The translations under genes and the position numbers were made by a program. The notes under the pieces were generated by a model. That model had not been told where the DNA came from and ran no database searches. It was given only the letters and a program-made list of their open reading frames with translations. From contig NZ_QOHO01000022.1 of assembly GCF_003432035.1 (NCBI RefSeq), positions 1-64,000 on the forward strand: a stretch of DNA of 64,000 nucleotides, in the 5' to 3' direction. The first letter of the stretch is position 1, and every line of letters begins with the position of its first letter. Below, one piece after another: positions 17,732 through 27,197 of the stretch. The stretch comes from Lacrimispora amygdalina (lineage in GTDB: Bacteria; Bacillota; Clostridia; Lachnospirales; Lachnospiraceae).

Positions 17732-18928
17732 TTATTTCATAAGGATTCCATTCACTGCCCACTGGTAGGTATCATAGGCCTGGTAAAGAGACCCATAGGC
17801 ATTTTGTTTTGCACTTTCTGCTTTTAAATATGATAATTGGGCTTGTATATAACCGATTTTACTTAGAATTCCAATCTGATAGGAACGATCTGCTTTTTCT
17901 TTTTCCAATACTGCCTTTTCAAAAGAGGTACAGGCAGCCTCATACGATTTTTTTTCCTGCAGCAGCGCCTGATAATAGGACTGCATCGTAATTGCGACGT
18001 TTTGTTCTCCCTCCGAAACACGGGCTATTTTGTTATTCAACCCGGTTGTAGAGTGATTGGAAGCTGTATGCCGTTCTGATATGAGATTATAATTATTTCC
18101 TATCGCCTTTGCTGTATCAGCTTCTAAGCTGATGGCAGAAATTGCAGCAGGATCGATGTCTGGAAGATTACCAATTACAGGAGTTGTATCCTTAGAATAT
18201 CCGGTCATTAAACAAAGTGAGCTTCGAAAGCTGTCAATGGTTTGATCAAGTTTTAGAAGTGAATTTTGGGCTGACTGAACTTCCTTTTGAGCAGACAATA
18301 TATCTGATTCCGTTGAAATCCCCTGCTTAACGCTTATTTCTTGAGTTTCCAGGGCAGCATTGCTTAATTCTGCTGCCTTTATAAGTGTATTTCGGTTCGC
18401 CAGTGTATTGTTATAACTGATCATAACCTGATTCGCATAATATGTATTGGACTTTACTGCCTGTGTGATGTTTGATTGAACCGATGAATTGGACCGATCC
18501 ATATAGTCCAGTGATCTTCCCATTTTTTCTGCCGACGCTTTCATGCTCTTTACCGTCTGATTTAGAATCATATACTGTTCCATTCCATGGGCAGTGTCTG
18601 CTGCACCCGAATTTTTTAATTCATCCGCTTCATCATTTAAATCTATAATGTAACGTTTCATTTCATTTTGTATATATCGCTGATTGTCCAGAGAGTCATA
18701 AATAGTATCTGTTGTATTTTGAATACCCGGATTAAAATAACGTACCAAATCAGAAAGCTCATCAAACTCAATTGTCTGATCATTTAATTTATCCCACTGC
18801 TCTTTTGTTATTCCATTTGGAATGGAATTCTCTTTCTGACCGGGTCCGGTTGAACCGTAAACAGGAATGACGAAAGAAACCGCAAGTCCTGCTGCCATAC
18901 AGAAAGATAAAATAACTGCCTTTTTCAT
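17732..18928 (-). CDS. TolC-family outer-membrane-efflux-like protein (second)
   Basis: 398 aa from ATG 18928, which has GGAGG 8 bases upstream; the longer frame from 18952 would include that ribosome site. A signal peptide is seen (KKAVILSFCMAAGLAVSFVIPVYG). The mature part is almost wholly helical and Gln/Asn/Ser-rich with two similar long coiled-coil halves, as in TolC/OEP proteins (for example KADRSYQIGILSKIGYIQAQ). In Gram-negative bacteria TolC forms the outer duct of RND pumps. Here it is the last gene of an RND operon in a host that looks monoderm, so the protein may act in or near the cell wall. It follows the other TolC-like gene with a 4-base gap. Confidence 0.78.
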   Translation of the reverse strand: MKKAVILSFCMAAGLAVSFVIPVYGSTGPGQKENSIPNGITKEQWDKLNDQTIEFDELSDLVRYFNPGIQNTTDTIYDSLDNQRYIQNEMKRYIIDLNDEADELKNSGAADTAHGMEQYMILNQTVKSMKASAEKMGRSLDYMDRSNSSVQSNITQAVKSNTYYANQVMISYNNTLANRNTLIKAAELSNAALETQEISVKQGISTESDILSAQKEVQSAQNSLLKLDQTIDSFRSSLCLMTGYSKDTTPVIGNLPDIDPAAISAISLEADTAKAIGNNYNLISERHTASNHSTTGLNNKIARVSEGEQNVAITMQSYYQALLQEKKSYEAACTSFEKAVLEKEKADRSYQIGILSKIGYIQAQLSYLKAESAKQNAYGSLYQAYDTYQWAVNGILMK

Positions 18929-18932
18929 CACA

Positions 18933-20081
18933 TCATCCTCCTGCAGAAGCAAGACCGTTTACAGTATTATCATAGGTCTGGACAGAGGAGAAAAGGGTAA
19001 GCTCTGCGGATTTTACCGCAATACTTTTTGTTTTGTATGTATTTTCCTGCTTTTGATACACAAGAGAGCTAACCATACCAAGCTGGTATTTTTGCCGAAT
19101 GACATCCATGGTTTTACTTTCCAGATTATATTCCGTAACTGCCTGTTCATAGGCGGCATTCGCCTGCAAAACTGCCTGATAAGCCTTTACAAGTGCTGTG
19201 CTGATGCTCTGCTCATTGCTTGAGATGGTTCTTTTTAACGTCTCCTTTGTAATATCTGCACTGGCATTTTCCAGCTTTCTCTTATTTATATTTATAGTAT
19301 AATTATTCTGCAGAGCTTTTTCCTTATCTGCCTCCGGATTCAATGATTGAATGTGTCCTGAGTCTGCCGCCGGAAGATCCCGGATTTCAGGAGAATCATT
19401 GTAATTCCAGCCCAGCATTACGCAGAATTTTTGTCTTGTTTCTTCCACCGACGCACGAAGTTTCTCCATGGAGACACTGGTGTTTTGTATGGTTTCCCGG
19501 GCTGCAAGTATATCAGCCTGGGTTACCATACCTGCGCTTTGCTTTGCCAGTGTTGTCTGATAATCTGCCTCAGAACGCTCTAATTCTAATTGTGAGCTTT
19601 CCAGTTGGTTCTTCTGTTGGAAATAGGTAATCATTAAGGTCTGAGCCTGCGCAGCCAAATTTGCTTCAGTCTGATCATAGGTGAGTCTGTATACCTCCAG
19701 ATCCTCTGTATTATCATCCGCCGCTTTATCCGCCTTTGCAGCGCTCACTGCGCTTTTTGCATCAGTAACCGGATCATCGCCTGATATGGCACTTCTTGCA
19801 TCATCTGCCGCATCCCTGTAATACTGAGCATACTGGTCTCTGGTAATCAGATCATCTTTTTTCTTATTATTGAGATCCAGCTGGTTCTTTTGAACAGTCA
19901 CATTGTATTCATGGATCAGATCAGCCAGTTCCTCATATTCCACCACATTATCCCTAAGCTTCATCCACTCCTCCTGTGTCCTGGAAAACTCCGGGCTGCC
20001 GGCCCAGACGTTTAACGCCGGGCCGGAAAAAGAGAGTACAGCAGCGAGACTGAATGCGGCAATCTGTTTTAAATTTCTCAT
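18933..20081 (-). CDS. TolC-family outer-membrane-efflux-like protein (first)
   Basis: 382 aa with a signal peptide (IAAFSLAAVLSFSGPALNVWA) and a long alpha-helical, heptad-rich mature region typical of the OEP/TolC family. Characteristic stretches are AGMVTQADILAARETIQ and YQLGMVSSLVYQKQE, one in each half-repeat. It resembles its downstream neighbour in size and design, so the pair probably arose by duplication. GGAAAGGAATAATAA precedes ATG 20081, only 14 bases after the RND gene stop, so it is translated from the efflux operon. Whether these form a channel in a cell without an outer membrane is not known. Confidence 0.78.
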   Translation of the reverse strand: MRNLKQIAAFSLAAVLSFSGPALNVWAGSPEFSRTQEEWMKLRDNVVEYEELADLIHEYNVTVQKNQLDLNNKKKDDLITRDQYAQYYRDAADDARSAISGDDPVTDAKSAVSAAKADKAADDNTEDLEVYRLTYDQTEANLAAQAQTLMITYFQQKNQLESSQLELERSEADYQTTLAKQSAGMVTQADILAARETIQNTSVSMEKLRASVEETRQKFCVMLGWNYNDSPEIRDLPAADSGHIQSLNPEADKEKALQNNYTININKRKLENASADITKETLKRTISSNEQSISTALVKAYQAVLQANAAYEQAVTEYNLESKTMDVIRQKYQLGMVSSLVYQKQENTYKTKSIAVKSAELTLFSSVQTYDNTVNGLASAGG

Positions 20082-20095
20082 TTATTATTCCTTTC

Positions 20096-23000
20096 CTATA
20101 ACTGAAACCACCGGTCTATACATCTTTTTTCCTTGATTTTCTCTTCTTTTTTTCTTTTTTTCTTTTTTTCTTTTTTTCTCTCTTTTTTACTCATAAGATT
20201 ATAGTATACCGGAAGCATAAGAAGACTTAAAACGGTGGAAGCCGTCAATCCTCCGATATTGACAACTGCAAGTCCCTGCATCATTTCACCGGAATGTCCT
20301 AATGCAAGGGCCATCGGGATCATAGAAAGTACAGTGGTTAAGGTTGTCATTAATATCGGGCGAAGTCTGGTCGCTCCAGCTTCAATCATTGCCTCTTCGG
20401 GTGACATCTCTGCTCTATACTGGTTGACCGTATCCACATAAAGAATACCGCTGTTTACTACTGTTCCGATTAACATTAAAAATCCAAGCATGGCAACCAT
20501 ACTTAATTCGCAACCTGCAAAAAACATCAGGCCAAATGCCCCTATCAGGCTGAATGGAATGGTTGTCATAACCATAAACGAAAACCTCGGTGATTCAAAC
20601 TGAGCCGCCATTACTACAAATACCAGAAATACTGCCAGCATAATTGCATACAGAAGAGAAGTAAGTTCTTCTGTCGTCTGATCATCCATTGCACTGGATC
20701 CTAAGCTTACGAAAGAATTTAAATTTGGTGTCACAATCTCCCGGTTAATTACGGGTTTTGTATTTTTATTCGCTGATGGCGTATAATCCCCGGTTATGGA
20801 AACAACATATTGCTTATTTTCTCTTGTAATACTTGCCGGGCTGTCCTGAAAGCTTATTTCTGCAACATCATTAACAGCAGCAAACCCTCCGTTTGAAAGA
20901 GACAGTGTCATATTCCGGATCTGATCCACAGACTTAAATTCATCATCCTGATATTGGACTTTTACATCCACATCATCTCCATTTACTTCTATGGTTTTTG
21001 CAGTCACTCCATTAATAGCCTGGTATATACTGTGGCCAATTGAGGAAGGACTGATCCCTTTTGCCTTTGCTTTAACCGAATCCACCCGTACTTCCACAAC
21101 GGGTGCCGCATTTTCAAGGGACGAATGTATCCGGGTAAGTTCAGGCCTTTCCATTAATTTTGATACAATCTGCTGGGATGAGTTTTTCAACTGATCGTAG
21201 TCTGTACTTCTCAATACCAGTTCATAAGAATCTTCTGAACTCATCATGCTTGCATAGGAATTTTCTTTTACCGTAATTTTACAATCTGTCAACTTGCTAA
21301 GCTTTTCTTTAAAAATTTCCACCGCCTGTTTCGTGGGTACTTTTCTGTTTTCTTTCAAATAAACAATGATTGATGCAGAGTTTCCTGCGCTTACACCACT
21401 TCCTCCATAACTGGTTACATAGGACTCCATCTCCTGATAATCGGAAAAAGAATCTTCTACTTTTTTCAGCAATTCATCCGCATCTTTTGTCTTGAGTCCG
21501 GGAGCCATATCTACTGTAACAGCAATCTGCCCCTGGTCATCGGCAGTGATCAGGCTTACTTTAAGCTGTCCTGCCATAAGAAAAGACACCAAAAGAAGAA
21601 GGATAGAGACTGCCATGACCGTTTTCTTCTTCGGAAGGATATGACGCATCACGTTTCTATACAGATTCTGAAGCTTGCTAATCGGGGCTGATAAGGGTGC
21701 CGGAGTCTCTTCCGGCTTATACATCAGATAGCATAAAGGTACCACCGTAATGGCTGATATCAGGGAAGCTCCCATGCAGAACACAATGGTAAATCCCAGA
21801 GGCATAAACATCTGTCCTGCCATGCCGTTCAAAAAAGCCAGGGGAAGGAATACCACACAGGTAGTCAGTGTGGAGCCAAAAACGGAAGCTGCCACAATTC
21901 CAGTTCCTTTTAAGGCGTCTTGAAAATAATCAATGAATTCCTTCTTTTCCTGTGATGTCACACGGAAACAGCTTTCCATTACGACAATTGAATTATCCAC
22001 CATCATACCGACTCCCATGGACAGTGCTGCCAGTGTGAGCATATTCAATGAAAAATCCATAAACTTCATTAAAATAAGCGCGGTCAGAATCGATACAGGT
22101 ATGGAACTTCCAACGATTAAGGAAGCTTTTAAATCCCCAAAGAAAAGCCAGATAACCGCCATGGAAATCAGGATAGCAAGAATAACGGTTTCTGCAATGG
22201 ACTCCAGGGAAGCCATAATATCTTTGGAGCTGTCATTGACTATCTGAATGTCTAAACCAGGGTTCGATGCCTCAAGTGTCTTAATTGTCTGATTTACTTC
22301 TTTTGAAAGATCTGCTGCAGTGGAACTCTGCTGTTTGCTGACAGATAGCGAAACGGTATTCTTCCCATTATAATGTGCTATACTTCCTTCTTTTTCACTT
22401 GTTGTATAAATATCTGCTATATCTCCAAGATAAACAATATTATTGCCCGGTACCGTAAGCGGTACATTCTGCAGGGAATCTTCTGTATCAAACTTCAGTC
22501 GTGATGATATTGCCGCTTTTTTTCTGCCTACTTCGATTGTACCGCCAGGCATCTTTACATCTGATGCGGAGATATCATTCGCGATGGAGGACATGGATAT
22601 CTTATACTGCTGCATTTTTTCCGGATTCAGTTCTACTTTAATATAATCCTCGCTGCCTCCGGCTATTGATACTTCCGCTGCATTGGACAGCTTTTCAAAT
22701 TCCGGTACAATCTCCTGTTTCACATAATCATACTGATTTGACGTCTCTGCCCCGGTAACAACTAATTTTATATCAGCGGAAGATCCGGTATCCAGTTCCA
22801 TTACAATCGGCGTTTTAGCCTCTCCCGGCAGATCTGATGAAACTTCGTCTATTTTCTTTTTCAAATCATTATAGGACTTATCTAAATCTGTGCCATATTC
22901 ATACTGAATTGTTACTGTAGAACGGTTTTCAGAGGATTTAGACGTTACCTTTTTTATACCGCTGAGTGAACCAACTGCATCTTCAATCTTTTTACTGATT

Positions 23001-23188
23001 AATTCATCTACATCCTTTGGCTGTGCTCCAGGGTATGCGGTCACGACCATAAGCATGGGCATGCTCATCTCCGGAGTCAGCTCCTGCCTGGAGTTGATTA
23101 CAGAAGAAACACCAAATACCACTAGGCATAGAAGACACATAATAACGGTAACCGGCCGTCTTAAGACGATTTTTGTTAATTGATTCAT
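20096..23188 (-). CDS. RND-family efflux pump (AcrB/SwrC type)
   Basis: 1030 aa, standard RND length. Twelve membrane segments lie in two repeats of 1+5, each with a large external loop. The proton-relay region in segment 4 reads GVGMMVDNSIVVME, with Asp followed by Asn where AcrB has two Asp residues. The start is RPVTVIMCLLCLVVFGVSSV and the last segments include TVVNSGILYVD. It pumps amphiphilic compounds using proton motive force together with the HlyD-type adaptor (4-base overlap, ATGA). The extreme C-terminus is a Lys/Glu-rich tail encoded by an 8-base simple repeat. In Bacillus, the homologue SwrC exports surfactin; a role for this pump in exporting the window's lipopeptides is possible but unproven. 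Confidence 0.9.
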   Translation of the reverse strand: MNQLTKIVLRRPVTVIMCLLCLVVFGVSSVINSRQELTPEMSMPMLMVVTAYPGAQPKDVDELISKKIEDAVGSLSGIKKVTSKSSENRSTVTIQYEYGTDLDKSYNDLKKKIDEVSSDLPGEAKTPIVMELDTGSSADIKLVVTGAETSNQYDYVKQEIVPEFEKLSNAAEVSIAGGSEDYIKVELNPEKMQQYKISMSSIANDISASDVKMPGGTIEVGRKKAAISSRLKFDTEDSLQNVPLTVPGNNIVYLGDIADIYTTSEKEGSIAHYNGKNTVSLSVSKQQSSTAADLSKEVNQTIKTLEASNPGLDIQIVNDSSKDIMASLESIAETVILAILISMAVIWLFFGDLKASLIVGSSIPVSILTALILMKFMDFSLNMLTLAALSMGVGMMVDNSIVVMESCFRVTSQEKKEFIDYFQDALKGTGIVAASVFGSTLTTCVVFLPLAFLNGMAGQMFMPLGFTIVFCMGASLISAITVVPLCYLMYKPEETPAPLSAPISKLQNLYRNVMRHILPKKKTVMAVSILLLLVSFLMAGQLKVSLITADDQGQIAVTVDMAPGLKTKDADELLKKVEDSFSDYQEMESYVTSYGGSGVSAGNSASIIVYLKENRKVPTKQAVEIFKEKLSKLTDCKITVKENSYASMMSSEDSYELVLRSTDYDQLKNSSQQIVSKLMERPELTRIHSSLENAAPVVEVRVDSVKAKAKGISPSSIGHSIYQAINGVTAKTIEVNGDDVDVKVQYQDDEFKSVDQIRNMTLSLSNGGFAAVNDVAEISFQDSPASITRENKQYVVSITGDYTPSANKNTKPVINREIVTPNLNSFVSLGSSAMDDQTTEELTSLLYAIMLAVFLVFVVMAAQFESPRFSFMVMTTIPFSLIGAFGLMFFAGCELSMVAMLGFLMLIGTVVNSGILYVDTVNQYRAEMSPEEAMIEAGATRLRPILMTTLTTVLSMIPMALALGHSGEMMQGLAVVNIGGLTASTVLSLLMLPVYYNLMSKKERKKEKKKKRKKEEKIKEKRCIDRWFQL
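20146..20177. repeat. Four tandem copies of an 8-base unit in the RND gene
   Basis: CTTTTTTT is repeated four times exactly (minus strand AAAAAAAG), inside the last codons of the RND gene after its final membrane segment. The unit length is not a multiple of three, so any change in copy number would shift the reading frame of the tail. Confidence 0.85.
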
Positions 23189-24264
23189 GCCTTGGATTCT
23201 CCTTTTATTTCTTCTCCTGAATTCATTACCGACGCTTTTGCTCCTTCATAAAGCTCAGGACTCCAGGTGGTAATTACATCCATATTTTTCTGTATTCCTC
23301 CCTTTACCTCCAGGCGGCTTGAATCGTAGATACCAGCTTCAATAAAAATTTTATGTACTGTACCATTGTCATAAGTAAACACATATGGTTTACTGTTCTC
23401 ATAATAAACAGAATCTACGGGTACTGTAATCACCTGGTCTGCCCTCTCAGAGCACAAAGACAACTTGACACTGGTTCCGGTAGATAAATCGTTTGTGTCG
23501 GCAAGCTGTATCTTAATCTTAAACAAACCGGTCTTATCATCTGCCATCCCGCTTATTTCAGAAATAGTTCCCTGCATATTGTTTCCGTCTTCCTCAACGG
23601 TAACAGTATCACCAGGGTTTACCCGGCGTTTTAATTTCTCTGTCAGGCTGGTAGAGATAATTTTATTCCCCACTCCGGATATGACAAAGATCTGATCGCT
23701 GGTAGATACCTTGTCAAATTGCTCTATGCTGCAGCTTTCTATCTTTCCGCTGATTGGAGATTTGATATTACTATAGGAGACCTGATTTTCGTACTCCTCC
23801 TTCGCCTGTTTGTATGCAATCTCCGACTTTTTTGCTGAGTTTACATACCCCTGATATTCCTGCTCCGAGACAGCACCGCTTTGATAAAGCGCTGACATTC
23901 GTCCCAGGGTATCATGTGCTTCTTTATAAGTAACTTGCGCATTGTCCATGGTATTCTTTGCATTCTGTACTTTATTTGTATCAATGACGCACAGAAGCTG
24001 TCCCTGCTGCACCATATCACCTGCTTTTGCAGCTACCTGCGTAACTGTTCCTGATGCTTCAGGGGAGATTCTGACAACAGTTTCAGGCTCTATGGTTCCA
24101 ATGAGACTGGTGTATAACTCAATTGTGCCAACTTCCGGATTAACGGTTTCTACTACGGGCAGAGTATCTGCCTTGACGGGAACCTTCATTCCATTAATCC
24201 GAATCAATATCACCGCAATCAATATCACTGCGCTTACTCCAAGTAATAGTACTTTCTTTTTCAT
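23185..24264 (-). CDS. HlyD/AcrA-type periplasmic adaptor (membrane fusion protein)
   Basis: 359 aa. A single N-terminal membrane anchor (VLLLGVSAVILIAVILI) is followed by the split lipoyl (biotinyl-like) domain: VRISPEASGTVTQVAAKAGD and later YSNIKSPISGKIES. A helical hairpin of about 70 residues separates them, and beta-barrel and membrane-proximal domains follow (VTVEEDGNNMQG, VPVDSVYYENSKPYVFTYD). It links the RND pump to the TolC-like proteins. The ribosome site AAGGAG is 9 bases before ATG 24264. Its stop overlaps the pump start as ATGA, so translation is coupled. Confidence 0.92.
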   Translation of the reverse strand: MKKKVLLLGVSAVILIAVILIRINGMKVPVKADTLPVVETVNPEVGTIELYTSLIGTIEPETVVRISPEASGTVTQVAAKAGDMVQQGQLLCVIDTNKVQNAKNTMDNAQVTYKEAHDTLGRMSALYQSGAVSEQEYQGYVNSAKKSEIAYKQAKEEYENQVSYSNIKSPISGKIESCSIEQFDKVSTSDQIFVISGVGNKIISTSLTEKLKRRVNPGDTVTVEEDGNNMQGTISEISGMADDKTGLFKIKIQLADTNDLSTGTSVKLSLCSERADQVITVPVDSVYYENSKPYVFTYDNGTVHKIFIEAGIYDSSRLEVKGGIQKNMDVITTWSPELYEGAKASVMNSGEEIKGESKA

Positions 24265-24327
24265 TTTCTGCTCCTTAAAATTAATTTTTATATGGTCCTG
24301 TTTTATCTACAGGGATCCTTCGTTCAA

Positions 24328-25158
24328 TTACACAACCTTTTTTTGCAGCACATTGATTCCCGATGCTACCAAGCCCCCATCGCATAAAATATCCACTCCC
24401 GTCAAATAACCTGCGCTTTCGCTGACACAGTACGAAAACAGACCGGCTATTTCTTCTACTCTTCCAGCTCTTTTAACAGCACAGTATTTTACGTAAGCGG
24501 AGGCTTCTTCCTTTTCAATTTCTCCCATAGGAGTGTCAAAATTGCCGGGTGACACCGAAAGTACTCTGGCTCCGCTCTCTCCAAATCTGGCGGCATCCTG
24601 TTTTGCATACCAGATAACAAAGTTTTTTGAAATTCCATATGCGATACCGGATTGATATTTTTCAGGATAAAACCTGATGCGCCGCATCATTTTTCTCATA
24701 AATTTTTCCGGGTCGTTTCGGCTGTACTTATATATTCCCACCGGCATTACCATTTGGGGAGTTAAATATGCAGACATCGATGACACATCAATCAAACAGG
24801 ATCCCTCTTCCATCACTTTGTAAAAAGCATTATTGATATAAATGGTGCCAAGCGCATTTACCTCCAAAATAGTTTTTGCATCTCCCATATGAGGTGACAT
24901 ACCGGCCGCGTGAATCACTGCAGCCACAGTACCCTTGGCTTTTGAATAAGAAGCCAGCTTCTCTACACTGGCCAGATCAGAAACATCACAGGGATATGCT
25001 TCCGCCTGTATTCCTTCCGCTTTCAATTCATTTACTGCAGCTTCCAGCTTCTCTGTATTTCTCCCGCAGATGATAATATAATAACTTTTTCCCATGATCT
25101 TTGCAGCCGCTAACCCCATACCGCTGCCGCCACCCGTTATCACGCAAATTTTTCGCAT
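24328..25158 (-). CDS. Short-chain dehydrogenase/reductase
   Basis: 276 aa from ATG 25158 (AAAGGAG upstream); the open frame extends to 25269 but runs through the previous gene. The Rossmann motif is TGGGSGMG at residues 8-15, the catalytic Ser sits in DVSSMSAY, and Tyr-x3-Lys is YGISK. An insert of about 35 residues between the Ser and Tyr motifs (KYSRNDPEKFMRKMMRRI) is longer than usual. C-terminal ILCDGG is the usual SDR end. It reduces or oxidises a small alcohol or ketone with NAD(P)H. It is the second gene of the efflux operon, following another SDR by 23 bases, which suggests drug or bile-acid-like substrate modification coupled to efflux (inference). Confidence 0.85.
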   Translation of the reverse strand: MRKICVITGGGSGMGLAAAKIMGKSYYIIICGRNTEKLEAAVNELKAEGIQAEAYPCDVSDLASVEKLASYSKAKGTVAAVIHAAGMSPHMGDAKTILEVNALGTIYINNAFYKVMEEGSCLIDVSSMSAYLTPQMVMPVGIYKYSRNDPEKFMRKMMRRIRFYPEKYQSGIAYGISKNFVIWYAKQDAARFGESGARVLSVSPGNFDTPMGEIEKEEASAYVKYCAVKRAGRVEEIAGLFSYCVSESAGYLTGVDILCDGGLVASGINVLQKKVV

Positions 25159-25181
25159 TATTTGTTTTCTCCTTTTTACCG

Positions 25182-25982
25182 TCAATGACTGTTGGATGCC
25201 ATCACCTTTCGAATTAATTTCATTGCTGATTCCGGTCTTAAACGATACAGTACATTCATTATCCTGCAATCCTTACCTATAAATACCTGGAAACGATTCT
25301 TCTCCATTGCTTGTATAATCTGTTTAGCTGCCTGTTCCGGAGACATCATTTTTTTTGCCCTTTTGTCTTCTGTTACCGATTTACTTCCTTTTATATCAGA
25401 ATTCACTTTGATATCTGTTGCTACACCACCTGGAAATACAACCGTAACCTTTACTGTTGTATTTGCAAGTTCTGAATGAAGAGCTTCTGTCATAGCTTTT
25501 ACAGCAGCTTTCGAAGCACCATAGATTCCCTGACCAGGAACCGGCAGAAAGCCCCCCATACTGGATATATTTACTAAATGTGCTTCCGGACGTTTTTTTA
25601 AATAAGGCAGAAATGATTTTGTCATATAGAGTGTTCCGTAAAAATTCACATTCATCACCCGGTCAATCGCTGCCAGATCCAGTTCATCCAGGTTTATAAA
25701 TGGCTGTATGATTCCTGCACAGTTAATAAGGCCGTCAATATTTTTATATTTTGAAACTGCCTCAGCTGTAAATGCAGCTACCTCCTCTCGATTGGAAATA
25801 TCAACAGCATGAGTATATAACCGGCTGTTATTTCCTGATATTAAAATGGTCTCGTTCAGCGCTACCTGATTTTTATCAACTGCAATTACTGCAGCTCCTC
25901 TTATCAGCAGTTCAAGTATCAATTGTCTGCCTACTCCATTACCGCCTCCGGTTACTATTATGTTTTTATGATCTGCTTTCAT
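25182..25982 (-). CDS. Short-chain dehydrogenase/reductase
   Basis: 266 aa from ATG 25982 (AGAGGAG is 6 bases upstream; a TTG at 25997 is rejected). TGGGNGVG binds the nucleotide, NCAG is the family motif, ISSMGG carries the catalytic Ser and YGASK the Tyr and Lys. The C-terminal half, with FIGKDCRIMNVLYRLRPE, resembles lipid- or steroid-type SDRs. It is the first gene of the efflux operon, behind a promoter that carries the response-regulator-type direct repeat. The substrate is unknown. Confidence 0.87.
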   Translation of the reverse strand: MKADHKNIIVTGGGNGVGRQLILELLIRGAAVIAVDKNQVALNETILISGNNSRLYTHAVDISNREEVAAFTAEAVSKYKNIDGLINCAGIIQPFINLDELDLAAIDRVMNVNFYGTLYMTKSFLPYLKKRPEAHLVNISSMGGFLPVPGQGIYGASKAAVKAMTEALHSELANTTVKVTVVFPGGVATDIKVNSDIKGSKSVTEDKRAKKMMSPEQAAKQIIQAMEKNRFQVFIGKDCRIMNVLYRLRPESAMKLIRKVMASNSH

Positions 25983-26020
25983 TGAATCTCCTCTCAAGCC
26001 TGATGAATGACTACTTCTGC

Positions 26021-26054
26021 ATTGTAATAAGCGTTTGTAAACTGAATGTAAACT
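26021..26054 (-). promoter_or_regulatory. Response-regulator-type direct repeat and -10 box of the efflux operon
   Basis: On the minus strand TTTACA-N5-TTTACA (26036-26041 and 26047-26052; on + TGTAAACT twice, 11 bases apart) precedes TACAAT (26021-26026) by 9 bases. This is the layout of PhoB/OmpR-class activated promoters, where the repeat replaces the -35. The neighbouring VanR-like response regulator is the obvious candidate binder (inference). Confidence 0.6.
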
Positions 26055-26083
26055 AAAATAAAAACAGCAAAGTTTTTATAATA

Positions 26084-26126
26084 CAAAAAAAAAGGCATTT
26101 ACACGATCAATGTCCATGTAAAGCCT
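26084..26126 (-). terminator. Terminator after the sensor kinase gene
   Basis: AGGC plus TTTACA pair with TGTAAA plus GCCT with a 1-base bulge, followed on the minus strand by a run of nine Ts. It separates the two-component genes from the efflux operon. Confidence 0.85.
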
Positions 26127-26134
26127 CTTTCCTT

Positions 26135-27124
26135 TTATTTGTTTTTGTTTTGATTTTGTAATACTACTGAAAATGTGCTTCCTCTTCCGGGAACACTGGT
26201 TACAATGATTTCACTCTTGCACAAATCTACAATACGTTTCACGATAGAAAGCCCAAGTCCAAACCCTGCGGTAGCATGAGAAGAATCTCCCTGATAGTAT
26301 TTATTAAATATAAGCCTGGCAGTTTCCTCATCCATCCCGATTCCTGTATCCGATATATTAATGGTGATCTGGTTTCCTACAGCAATCATTATAATAGTAA
26401 TCTCTCCGCCATTGGGAGTAAATTTAATCGCATTACTAATGAGATTCATCCATACCTGATGCAGCAGTTCTGCGCTTCCATAATATGTCACGGGAGCCAG
26501 CTCCATATTTAAAACGATCTCTTTCTTTTCTATTTCCCTGAATAATAAAATTGCGCATTTTTTAATCTGCTCATCTAATTCAAATTCCTTTTTATCCGTC
26601 AAAACCTCCTGTGCATCCAGCTTTGAGAGTAACAGCGTGTTTTGAGAAAGTGATGCCAGTCGCTGGGATTCCTCCAATATAATCTGAAGGTATTGTTTTC
26701 TATCATCTTCGCTGATATTTTCTTCTAATAACAATTCTGCAAAACCATGAATGGAGGTTATGGGGGTTTTAAATTCATGGGAGAATTCATTCATAAAATT
26801 CTGCATTTCAATTTTTGTATTCTTCAATTCCCGAACCATACGGTTAAAATTCTCGTACATTTCTCTATATTCACCGGAATTATTTAAATCTATCTCAACA
26901 TCCAGGTCGCCTTCTGCCACACTGGTAATGCCATCCAGAATTTTTTTCATCCGAAGTTTGAGAATTCTTATTATTTTTAGCAGGGCTGCTCCTGCAATTA
27001 TACCCATACAAGGCATCATGGCAAGCATATAAACCGCATCATTGCTATTCATATCCAATTCCATATACGCAATAAATCCAAAAGACATAACAGAACTGAT
27101 CAGTATTAAAATGTAAAACCACAC
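26135..27124 (-). CDS. Sensor histidine kinase of the efflux-linked two-component system
   Basis: At least 329 aa. Two membrane segments bracket a very short extracellular loop (residues about 3-20 and 30-50), then HAMP (DGITSVAEGDLDVEI), a dimerisation domain with phospho-acceptor His116 in FSHEFKTPI, and an ATPase domain with N (NLISNAIKFTPNGG), G1 (DTGIGM) and G2 (GFGLGLSI) boxes. The small sensor region suggests intramembrane sensing of drug or envelope stress. The annotated start is GTG 27124, but conserved-looking residues KFNKKKLLTVHWA lie upstream in frame with no ATG, GTG or TTG before a TAG at 27179. An ATT at 27172 sits 9 bases after AGAGAGG, so the true start may be non-canonical. 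Confidence 0.88.
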   Translation of the reverse strand: MWFYILILISSVMSFGFIAYMELDMNSNDAVYMLAMMPCMGIIAGAALLKIIRILKLRMKKILDGITSVAEGDLDVEIDLNNSGEYREMYENFNRMVRELKNTKIEMQNFMNEFSHEFKTPITSIHGFAELLLEENISEDDRKQYLQIILEESQRLASLSQNTLLLSKLDAQEVLTDKKEFELDEQIKKCAILLFREIEKKEIVLNMELAPVTYYGSAELLHQVWMNLISNAIKFTPNGGEITIIMIAVGNQITINISDTGIGMDEETARLIFNKYYQGDSSHATAGFGLGLSIVKRIVDLCKSEIIVTSVPGRGSTFSVVLQNQNKNK

Positions 27125-27197
27125 TGCCCAATGTACAGTAAGTAGTTTTTTCTTATTAAATTTTCCTGTAATTTTTATCTACCTCTCTTTCCTGTAA

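Noticed and set aside
25158-25269. 37-residue extension of the downstream SDR
   Set aside because: It runs through the end of the other SDR gene; the Rossmann motif and ribosome site fit ATG 25158.
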